Origin: JABWAJ01 sp046153985
GTDB lineage: Bacteria; Bacteroidota; Bacteroidia; Chitinophagales; Saprospiraceae
Reading direction: 5' to 3'
Length of the DNA: 32,116 nucleotides
NCBI GenBank assembly: GCA_046153985.1
Contig: JBJXFD010000038.1
Span: forward strand, 1 to 32,116
Shown: one piece after another, positions 16,523 through 23,952 of the stretch
Layout of the letters: each line of letters starts with the position of its first letter
Position numbering within the stretch: position 1 is the first letter of the stretch
Notes under the pieces: model-generated
Seen by the model: only the letters and a program-made list of their open reading frames with translations
The model's database searches: none
What the model was told of the DNA's origin: nothing
Translations under genes and position numbers: made by a program

Positions 16523-17824
16523 CTATTTGTAAAATTGCCGTTCGTAAAATTCCACGACCCGCTCGTCAGTCATAATGTCCTGATACCGAAGCGGGTGCCG
16601 AAGCACAATTCCGTCAAGTGTTCGGCACCTGCTGAGGGCAACATATGTCTGCCCGTTTTCAAAGGCGCCTTTATCTAAATCTACGATCAGCCGGTCAAAA
16701 GTTTTGCCCTGAGATTTATGAATGGTAACTGCCCAAGCCAACCGCAAGGGCAGTTGATTAAACGTTCCAACAACCTCTGTTTCTATGCGGGTTTGATCTT
16801 CCGGATGAACTTTGTACTGCAATACTTCCCAGTCCATGCGTTCGGTTTCAATGTAGCGCCGCTGTTCTCCTTCTTCTACCAGAACCGTCACGGTTTCAGC
16901 TTCCAGCTTGACTATTTTGCCAATCGTGCCATTCACAAACCGGCGCTGGAGGTCATTTTTGGTAAACATCACCTGGGCATTGAGTTTTAAATTAAGGCTC
17001 GGTTCGGCAGGGTAGAGGTTGGGGTTGAAGTTGCCGGTAACGCGCGCCGCGTACGTTGCGGTTGGAAGGGGAATACGCGCCAGCTCCGTCAGGTTTATGG
17101 CATCCACCCGGGCATTGCGCGCCGATAGGGTGATGTAATAATCCGATGAGGTAAACCCGGGAATGTACCGTTTATTCAATTCCTCCAGATCGTCCTCGTC
17201 TACCCGGTTCAGTCGGATAGCATCTAAGAGTTTCAAAAAGTATTTGTTTTCCTGCCGGTAAACCTTTTGCAACTCAAACATCTCCAGTTCGATCTCCGAT
17301 CGGATGACTGCGGACGAAAAAAAATAGGGCGATTCATAACGCGTTTGCAGAAACATCATCTCGGTTTCAGAAGACACCACCGGCGGCAACTGGAACAAAT
17401 CGCCAAAAAAAACCACTTGCACGCCGCCAAAAGGCAGCGGATTTTCCCGGTTGACCCTTAGAAAATAGTCAATATTGTCGAGCAGGTCGGCGCGCACCAT
17501 CGAAATTTCGTCAATCACCAACACTTCAATGTTCTGATAAAGTTTGCGATTGAACCGCTTTTTGATGTCGCGGCGATCGAGTGGCTTGGCTGGAAACCCA
17601 AAAAATGAATGGATCGTTTGCCCCTGCACATTAAGGGCTGCAACGCCGGTAGGCGCCAGAACAACCGTCTTTTTTCGGGTGGTACTCCTGAATAATTGCA
17701 ACAGCGTGGACTTGCCTGTACCTGCCTTGCCGGTAATGAACAAATTTCGGCCCTGCTTCTCGATCATGTCGAGCGCAAGGCGAAAATCGTCGTTCAGTTC
17801 CAATGGCGTTTTATCAAGTCCCAC
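16523..17824 (-). CDS. PIF1-like / RecD-like DNA helicase
   Basis: 433 residues from a GTG at 17824; no ATG is available. Superfamily 1B motifs appear in order: Walker A FITGKAGTGKSTLLQLF, VVLAPTGVAALNVQGQTIHS (Ia), Walker B VLVIDEISMV, FFGDLFQLPPV (III), the C-terminal TIHKSQGKTFDRL (V) and TYVALSRCRTLDG (VI). PIF1-type enzymes unwind DNA 5' to 3' and resolve G-quadruplexes and stalled forks. No additional nuclease or SH3 domain is visible, so this is the short bacterial form. It starts 12 bp after the stop of the secreted EEP-fold gene, suggesting a shared transcript, although the two products act in different compartments. Confidence 0.93.
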   Translation of the reverse strand: MGLDKTPLELNDDFRLALDMIEKQGRNLFITGKAGTGKSTLLQLFRSTTRKKTVVLAPTGVAALNVQGQTIHSFFGFPAKPLDRRDIKKRFNRKLYQNIEVLVIDEISMVRADLLDNIDYFLRVNRENPLPFGGVQVVFFGDLFQLPPVVSSETEMMFLQTRYESPYFFSSAVIRSEIELEMFELQKVYRQENKYFLKLLDAIRLNRVDEDDLEELNKRYIPGFTSSDYYITLSARNARVDAINLTELARIPLPTATYAARVTGNFNPNLYPAEPSLNLKLNAQVMFTKNDLQRRFVNGTIGKIVKLEAETVTVLVEEGEQRRYIETERMDWEVLQYKVHPEDQTRIETEVVGTFNQLPLRLAWAVTIHKSQGKTFDRLIVDLDKGAFENGQTYVALSRCRTLDGIVLRHPLRYQDIMTDERVVEFYERQFYK

Positions 17825-17836
17825 AGGTATTTCAGG

Positions 17837-18883
17837 TTATTGGATTGGTTTGGCAAGGTAAACAAAGACAGGCAAATGGTCGCTGAAACCTCCAATATAA
17901 GTATCGCCTGAAAAAGTGCGGTGGGGATAACCCCGGTACTGTCCTGATTTTTGGAACAGGTAGTTCTCATTAAAAATCCGGGCGTTGTAGAACTGGAATC
18001 CCCCGGCTTTTTCATTGATCAATCCATGGGAAATAATGATCTGGTCGAACAGGTTCCAGGAATCCTGATATGCCAGCGTTCCGATGCCTCTTTTGAAAAA
18101 ATCGTACATCGGGTTAAAAAGCTCCCCTTTTTTGGTGTCTTCCTTTTTGAAATTCGCAGCCAGTATCTTCTTCACGCTCGGACTGGTGGGGTCATCGTTC
18201 AAGTCGCCCATAATGATGATTTTGGCATTCGGATCGGCTTGCATCAGGGAATCAGTAATGTTTTTGCAGATCAACGCTGCTGCATTGCGATATGGCTGTG
18301 AAGCTGCTTCACCACCGCTGCGGGAAGGCCAGTGGTTGACCAAAATATGAAGCGGTTCTCCGTCGTACAGGCCCGATACAAAAAGGATGTCGCGCGTTTT
18401 ACGGGTGCTGCCGTCCGGGTTGTAAATGGGCATCAAAACAGCCTGACTCGATGTGGGTCTGAAATATTTGGCCTGATAGAGCAAGCCGACATCAATGCCG
18501 CGTTCATCCGGGGAATCAAAATGGATGATCTGGTAGTTGCGTGCAGCAAGCTTTGGATGGTTGACCAAATCTTCCAGTACCCTCCGGTTTTCAATTTCAG
18601 CCACGCCGAGGATTGAAATCCCGTCCGGACTGAGTTCCACACCCAGTTCCGAAATGACCCGGGCCATATTGCCTTGTTTTTCCTGATAAATGGTCTCGTT
18701 CCAGTTTTTTTTGCCGCTGGGCAAGAACTCGGAATCGTTGATCAGTGGATCGTCTTCCGTATCGAAGAGGTTCTCCAAATTGTAAAATCCAATGGCGCCA
18801 ACTTTATACTGTTGAGCTTTTTGAGCAAACAGGGCATAAGCCGGTAGGGTGAGCAGCAGAAGAAAAAAAACAGATCTTTTCAT
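17837..18883 (-). CDS. Secreted endonuclease/exonuclease/phosphatase (EEP) family protein
   Basis: 348 residues with a signal peptide (MKRSVFFLLLLTLPAYALFA then QKAQ). The EEP metal-dependent fold is clear: GFYNLENLFD, ILGVAEIENR with the metal-binding Glu, DERGIDVGLLY, LVNHWPSRSGG with the catalytic His, IIMGDLNDDPTS, and the terminal GGFSDHLPVFVY Asp-His pair. Substrates in this family are phosphodiesters of nucleic acids or phosphoesters of inositol and sphingolipid; this branch is usually annotated as a nuclease. The product acts outside the cytoplasm. It is divergent from the TonB-dependent receptor/DUF5689 pair, with 155 bp between start codons. Confidence 0.92.
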   Translation of the reverse strand: MKRSVFFLLLLTLPAYALFAQKAQQYKVGAIGFYNLENLFDTEDDPLINDSEFLPSGKKNWNETIYQEKQGNMARVISELGVELSPDGISILGVAEIENRRVLEDLVNHPKLAARNYQIIHFDSPDERGIDVGLLYQAKYFRPTSSQAVLMPIYNPDGSTRKTRDILFVSGLYDGEPLHILVNHWPSRSGGEAASQPYRNAAALICKNITDSLMQADPNAKIIIMGDLNDDPTSPSVKKILAANFKKEDTKKGELFNPMYDFFKRGIGTLAYQDSWNLFDQIIISHGLINEKAGGFQFYNARIFNENYLFQKSGQYRGYPHRTFSGDTYIGGFSDHLPVFVYLAKPIQ

Positions 18884-19000
18884 GGTTGTTGATTAGATGA
18901 AAGACGCTTGGACGACAAATGCTATTCAGCAGATATGTAAAGCGAATTAAGTTTGCGTTAATTTTGACCGATCTAAAAAAAACCGATTCAAGTGAAATGC

Positions 19001-19008
19001 TACCTTTG
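19001..19008 (+). promoter_or_regulatory. -7 box of the receptor operon
   Basis: TACCTTTG, an exact TAnnTTTG, followed by CA, 30 bp before the ATG at 19039. No TTG lies about 20 bp upstream, so the -33 element is weak. It is the only plausible start for the receptor/lipoprotein operon. Confidence 0.55.
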
Positions 19009-19038
19009 CATCACTTTGTTTCATTGAAGCTCAAAAGT

Positions 19039-21846
19039 ATGCTTAATTCTAAAAAAGTACTCCTTTTTCTCTCCACCGCATTCTTCTTTTTGCCGTCCCT
19101 GATTCTGGCTCAAACTATTACGATTCAGGGCAGTATTAAAGATGGACAAACCGGCCAGGCAGTTCCGGGCGTCGAAGTTCGCTTGTTGCGTTCAAGTGTT
19201 TTCACCGATGCTGAGGGCACTTTTAGCCTCACTACCAGTACCAATGCAGGCGATGCTGTCCTGAGTATATCCAGGCCAGGCTTTGCAAACCTCGACATGT
19301 TAATTGAGCTGGGTGCCGGCAACATTAACTTAGGCACGATTAGCCTTACTTCGCAGGCTGGCATTGACCAGCTTTCCGGAGAAGAAGTCATCTCCACTGT
19401 TACGCTTTCCTCTGATGAGGGCAGCAGCGAAGGCGCTCAAAACATTGCCGGGGTGCTCACCGCCTCCAATGACCTTTTTGCTTCTACCGCTGCTTTTGGC
19501 TTTAGCGCTGCCCGTTTTCGCATCAGGGGCTACGATTCCGACAACACCTTGATTTACCTGAACAACATCCCGGTCAACGATCAGGAAGACGGTTTTGTCT
19601 TCTGGAATGCATGGGGTGGATTGAACGACGTTGTTCGAAGCCGCTCCAATTCAATTGGACTTCAACCTGCCGAATACACGTTTGGCGGGATTGGCGGCGG
19701 GGTGAACATTGATACGCGGGCTTCTTCGCACCGCAAACAATTACGCGTCTCTTATGCCATTTCCAATCGCACTTACCGGCACCGCATCATGGCTACTTAT
19801 TCTACGGGCATGAAAAACGGATGGGCCTTAACTCTCTCCGCATCCCGTCGCTGGGCGGAAGAAGGCTATGTGCCGGGAACTTCCTACGATGCCTGGTCCT
19901 ACTTCCTTTCCGTAGACCGGAAACTGAACGATCGCCACACCTTAAACCTGACGGCTTTGGGCGCTCCGATCATTCGCGGGCGTTCCACTTCTTCTGTGCA
20001 GGAAATGTACGACTTAGCTGGTACGAACTTCTACAATTCCTATTGGGGGTATCAAAACGGCAAAAAGCGCAACAGCCAAATGGTAAATACTAACCAGCCG
20101 TTGGCCATCCTGCGACACGATTGGAAGATTTCCAGTAATTCTGAACTAACTACTTCAGTTGGTTATGAATTTGGACGCGACGGACTCACCGCGCTCGACT
20201 GGTACAATGCGCGCGATCCACGACCGGATTATTACCGTCGGTTGCCGAGCTATATTGAAAACGACCAACGCGACGACGTGGAGCAATTGCTGCGTGAAAA
20301 CGAAGACCTGCGTCAGGTTGACTGGACGCACATGTACGAAGCCAACCGCAACAGCATTCAAACCATCAACGATGCCGATGGGATTCAGGGCAATAATGTA
20401 ACCGGGAAACGGTCGCAATACGTGGTGGAAGAACGCCGGGCAGACATGACCCGCGCAAGTTTCAATTCCAATTTCCGGAGCGCAATCAGCGATAAATTTA
20501 CCCTCACCGCCGGCTTGTCCTACCAGTCGCAAACAACGAAATACTTCAAAGTATTGGATGACCTGCTGGGGGGCGATTTTTATTTGGACATTGACAAGTT
20601 TGCTGAGTTTGGGAACGTCGGCGATAATGAATTTATCCAAAATGACCTGAGCACAGTTAACAAGCTCGTGCAGGAAGGAGAAAAATTTGGTTATAACTAC
20701 GACATCGTCAACAACCGGGCGGGGGCCTGGGTACAGGGCGAATGGAAATTCAACAAATTTGACTTTTTTGCAGCGGCCAACGCCAATAACTCCCGTTTCT
20801 GGCGGGAGGGACACGTTCAAAACGGAAGGTTTGAGAACTCCATAGGGAAATCGGAAGTTCAAAGCTTTGTAGATTATGGCGTTAAAGGCGGCGTCACCTA
20901 CAAGCTGAACGGCAGAAACTATCTTGTGCTGAACGGCGCTTACCTGACGCGTGCGCCTTTTACCCGCAATGCTTATGTTTCTCCCCGTACACGCGCCGAT
21001 TTTGCGGAAGGTGCTGTACTTGAAAAAATACTTTCAGCCGAAGTCAATTACTTCCTCCGTTCGCCGGGGTTGAAAATCAAAGCGACCGGCTATTTCACGC
21101 AGTTTAACGACCAGATCAACATCCGCAGTTTTTACTTAGATAATGCCCTGGTTGATGACAACGGGGTAAGGGGTGGTTTTGTAAACTACATCATGAGCAA
21201 TATCTCCACCCAGCACATGGGGGTTGAATTGGCTACTGAAGTCGCAACACCCATCACAGGGCTGAAAGCGAGAGCCGTTGCCGCAATCGGGGAGAACATT
21301 TATACCAACCGCCCGGACGTGGAAGTTTTTCTCGACCAGGATGCAGCGTCATTGGGTAAGCGCCAGGTTTATATCAAGAATTTTTATGTTGCCGGCTCTC
21401 CGCAGACCGCCATGACTTTTACGCTAAGTTACAATGCTAAGCAGTTTTGGTTTGCCAACCTGAGCTTCAATTACTTCGACAACAGTTGGATTGATTTTTT
21501 CCCGGAACGCCGCACGACGGAGGCAGTTTCTTATGTGGCTGATCCGGAATACGCCAACGAGGTCGTAGAACCCGGTTCGCCATTGTGGAAACAGATCATT
21601 GATCAACAAAAAGCGCCATCCGCATTCACGATGGATTTTTTTGGTGGTAAATCCTGGAAAATCAACAACTTGTTCATTTATCTGAACGTAGGGGTGAACA
21701 ATATCCTGGACAAAAAAGACTTTATCACTGGCGGCTACGAACAATACCGCTTTGATTTTGAGGGTAAAAACGTCAACAGGTTTCCACCGCGATATTTTTA
21801 CGGATTTGGCAGAAACTACTTTGTGAGTTTGGCTTTCCGGATCTGA
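19039..21846 (+). CDS. TonB-dependent outer-membrane receptor
   Basis: 935 residues from the ATG at 19039, which directly precedes the signal peptide MLNSKKVLLFLSTAFFFLPS; the open frame extends 40 codons upstream without need. After cleavage at LAQT come a carboxypeptidase-regulatory-like domain (QGSIKDGQTGQAVPGVEVRL), the plug (FSAARFRIRGYDSDNTLIYL, GGIGGGVNIDTRAS) and a 22-strand-type barrel ending YGFGRNYFVSLAFRI with C-terminal aromatic. It imports a substrate too large or rare for porins, using TonB energy. It is not clearly SusC-like and no SusD follows; instead a DUF5689-like lipoprotein starts 30 bp downstream. The substrate is unknown; a nucleic-acid or phosphate-rich polymer is inferred from neighbours. 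Confidence 0.92.
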   Translation: MLNSKKVLLFLSTAFFFLPSLILAQTITIQGSIKDGQTGQAVPGVEVRLLRSSVFTDAEGTFSLTTSTNAGDAVLSISRPGFANLDMLIELGAGNINLGTISLTSQAGIDQLSGEEVISTVTLSSDEGSSEGAQNIAGVLTASNDLFASTAAFGFSAARFRIRGYDSDNTLIYLNNIPVNDQEDGFVFWNAWGGLNDVVRSRSNSIGLQPAEYTFGGIGGGVNIDTRASSHRKQLRVSYAISNRTYRHRIMATYSTGMKNGWALTLSASRRWAEEGYVPGTSYDAWSYFLSVDRKLNDRHTLNLTALGAPIIRGRSTSSVQEMYDLAGTNFYNSYWGYQNGKKRNSQMVNTNQPLAILRHDWKISSNSELTTSVGYEFGRDGLTALDWYNARDPRPDYYRRLPSYIENDQRDDVEQLLRENEDLRQVDWTHMYEANRNSIQTINDADGIQGNNVTGKRSQYVVEERRADMTRASFNSNFRSAISDKFTLTAGLSYQSQTTKYFKVLDDLLGGDFYLDIDKFAEFGNVGDNEFIQNDLSTVNKLVQEGEKFGYNYDIVNNRAGAWVQGEWKFNKFDFFAAANANNSRFWREGHVQNGRFENSIGKSEVQSFVDYGVKGGVTYKLNGRNYLVLNGAYLTRAPFTRNAYVSPRTRADFAEGAVLEKILSAEVNYFLRSPGLKIKATGYFTQFNDQINIRSFYLDNALVDDNGVRGGFVNYIMSNISTQHMGVELATEVATPITGLKARAVAAIGENIYTNRPDVEVFLDQDAASLGKRQVYIKNFYVAGSPQTAMTFTLSYNAKQFWFANLSFNYFDNSWIDFFPERRTTEAVSYVADPEYANEVVEPGSPLWKQIIDQQKAPSAFTMDFFGGKSWKINNLFIYLNVGVNNILDKKDFITGGYEQYRFDFEGKNVNRFPPRYFYGFGRNYFVSLAFRI

Positions 21847-21876
21847 TATTTAAAAAATTAAAATACATCATCTGTT

Positions 21877-23889
21877 ATGGCTTTTTTCTTAAAACGATTT
21901 TCGCTGTTCGCGTTGCTGATTTCGATCACCACCTGGGGTTGTATAGACCGTGAGTTCGATGAACCGCCGGTAGGTGAGTTGCCTGATCTGGAAGCAAATG
22001 CGACCATTGCCCAACTCAAAGCGCTGCACACCGTTGGTGGCGCCAGTAATTTAGTGACCGAAGACTGGATTGTTGATGGCGTTGTGGTTGCCGATGACGA
22101 ATCGGGCAATTTTTTCAAAAATATCGTCATTCAGGACGAAACCGGCGGTATCGCAATTCGCTTGAACTCCACCGGTTTGTACAACGATTTTCCGGTTGGC
22201 CGCAAAGTATTCCTGCTGGCAAAAAATCTGTATATCGGCGACTACAATGGCTTGCACCAGGTAAATGGCAGCGCGGATGCCGCTTTGGAAGAAGTGTTGA
22301 TCCCCGAGCATGTCATTGGCGCTGAGCGGGATCAAACCGTGGCGCCAAAAGTGGTGACGATGGCTGAATTACAAAACACCACGCTCTACAATTCCTTAGT
22401 CAATACGCTGATCCAGATCAACGATGTGCAGTTTGCACAAGTTGATGCAGGAGCGACTTATGCTGATGCGGTGAGCCAGTTTTCAATCAACAGGAACGTC
22501 GAGGATTGCAACGGCAATTCCATCATTCTGCGGTCTAGTGGTTTTGCGGATTTTGCAGCAGAACTGACGCCCTCAGGAAAAGGCTCCATCGTAGCGGTGG
22601 TAAGCATTTTTGGTAATACGAAGCAGTTGAACATTCGCGATCTGAACGACGTGCAAATGGCGGCTGACCGTTGCGGCGGAGTCGGCCCAGGCGGCGATGT
22701 GATTCCAATCAACGATGTGCGCAGCCTCTTCACTGCAGGAACCACCGCTGGCCCTGCCGGAAAAACCATCAAAGGTGTGGTCATCTCTGACAGAGCTTCC
22801 GTCAACACAGACACCAGAAACATTGTGTTGCAGGATGCAAGCGGCGGCATTGTCGTGCGCTTTTCAGCAGCCCACAACTTCGATCTTGGCGATGAAGTAG
22901 AAGTATCTGTTGACGGCCAGGAATTGTCTGAGTTTAACGGCCTGCTCCAGGTCAACAATGTACCGAACAATGCGGCAACTTCAACCGGCACAGGAACTTT
23001 GCCTACGCCACGTGTAGCAACCGTTGCAGAAATCAACGCCAACCTGAATGCCTGGGAATCTACTTTAGTGAAGGTGAATGCTGCAACCCTGAGCGGTGGC
23101 GCTACCTATTCCGGCTCGCGTACACTCTCGGACGGAACCGGCACGGTCATTCTTTTTACCCGGTCTCAGGCAACGTTTTCCGGAGCTGCTTTGCCGACCG
23201 GAAACGTGGACATCGTTGCCATTGTCTCTCAATTCAACGATGCACAATTGAGCATCAGATCATTGAGTGACGTGACAGGCGGTGGTAGCGGTGGCGACCC
23301 CGTTGAAATATCTCTCGGTGAACTCCGCACCCTTTTTGCAGGCGGCGCCAGCAGCGTTCCAGCTGCAAAAAAAGTGAAAGGTGTGGTCATCTCCGACGCA
23401 ACTAATTTTAACTGGTCTGATCGCAATATGGTTATTCAGGATGCAAGCGGCGGCATAACTGTTCGCTTTACCGCTGCACATGCCATTGCGCTCGGACAGG
23501 AAGTAGAGATTATTGTTTCCGGTGCTGAACTCTCCGAATTTAATGGTTTGCTCCAGATCAACAACGTACCCAATGCCAATGTTACTTCTTTTGGCGCAGG
23601 TACCTTGCCGACACCACGTCAGGCGACCATCGCCGAGATCCTGACGAATCTGGAAGCCTGGGAATCTACCCTCGTAAAAATCATCAACGTGACCATTACG
23701 GGCGGCGGCACTTACTCCGGTGCGAAAAGCCTCAATGACGGAACTGGTACCCTGGATATGTTTACGCGTTCGCAGGCAACTTTTTCCGGTACGACGGTTC
23801 CAACAGGCCCGGTCTCGATTGTGGCCGTTGTATCACAATTCAATGCCGGACAAGTGGTTATACGCAATACAAGCGATGTGACGCCGTAG
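21877..23889 (+). CDS. Surface lipoprotein with three DUF5689-like repeats
   Basis: 670 residues. A lipoprotein signal (MAFFLKRFSLFALLISITTW, then GC) puts the acylated Cys at about 22. The following IDREFDE is acidic, like the surface-export signals of Bacteroidota lipoproteins. Three homologous modules follow at about 40-270, 275-475 and 476-670. Each has the pattern VVISD...NIVLQDASGGIVVRF, then GDEVEVSVDGQELSEFNGLL, then TPR-AT-AEI, AWESTLVKV, FTRSQATFSG and IVAVVSQFN. Modules 2 and 3 are nearly identical in layout, indicating recent duplication; module 1 is divergent. The QD-GGI / EFNGLLQ pattern recalls the OB-fold domain attached to extracellular nucleases, so polymer binding is a reasonable guess. 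It is the partner of the upstream TonB receptor. Confidence 0.85.
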   Translation: MAFFLKRFSLFALLISITTWGCIDREFDEPPVGELPDLEANATIAQLKALHTVGGASNLVTEDWIVDGVVVADDESGNFFKNIVIQDETGGIAIRLNSTGLYNDFPVGRKVFLLAKNLYIGDYNGLHQVNGSADAALEEVLIPEHVIGAERDQTVAPKVVTMAELQNTTLYNSLVNTLIQINDVQFAQVDAGATYADAVSQFSINRNVEDCNGNSIILRSSGFADFAAELTPSGKGSIVAVVSIFGNTKQLNIRDLNDVQMAADRCGGVGPGGDVIPINDVRSLFTAGTTAGPAGKTIKGVVISDRASVNTDTRNIVLQDASGGIVVRFSAAHNFDLGDEVEVSVDGQELSEFNGLLQVNNVPNNAATSTGTGTLPTPRVATVAEINANLNAWESTLVKVNAATLSGGATYSGSRTLSDGTGTVILFTRSQATFSGAALPTGNVDIVAIVSQFNDAQLSIRSLSDVTGGGSGGDPVEISLGELRTLFAGGASSVPAAKKVKGVVISDATNFNWSDRNMVIQDASGGITVRFTAAHAIALGQEVEIIVSGAELSEFNGLLQINNVPNANVTSFGAGTLPTPRQATIAEILTNLEAWESTLVKIINVTITGGGTYSGAKSLNDGTGTLDMFTRSQATFSGTTVPTGPVSIVAVVSQFNAGQVVIRNTSDVTP

Positions 23890-23909
23890 TAAAGCTTCAT
23901 TCAACCCTT

Positions 23910-23951
23910 AACAGGAGACCTCCAAAAACCAAGGATGTCTCCTGTTTTTTT
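23910..23951. terminator. Bidirectional terminator between convergent genes
   Basis: AACAGGAGAC (23910-23919) pairs with GTCTCCTGTT (23937-23946), a perfect 10-bp stem followed by a T-run to 23951 on the plus strand. It stands between the lipoprotein stop (23889) and the convergent T9SS-protein stop (23953), and would serve the rightward gene best. Confidence 0.8.
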
Positions 23952-23952
23952 A

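Noticed and set aside
18919..19038. N-terminal extension of the TonB receptor
   Set aside because: It would place 40 residues before an otherwise perfect signal peptide and spans the -7 promoter box.
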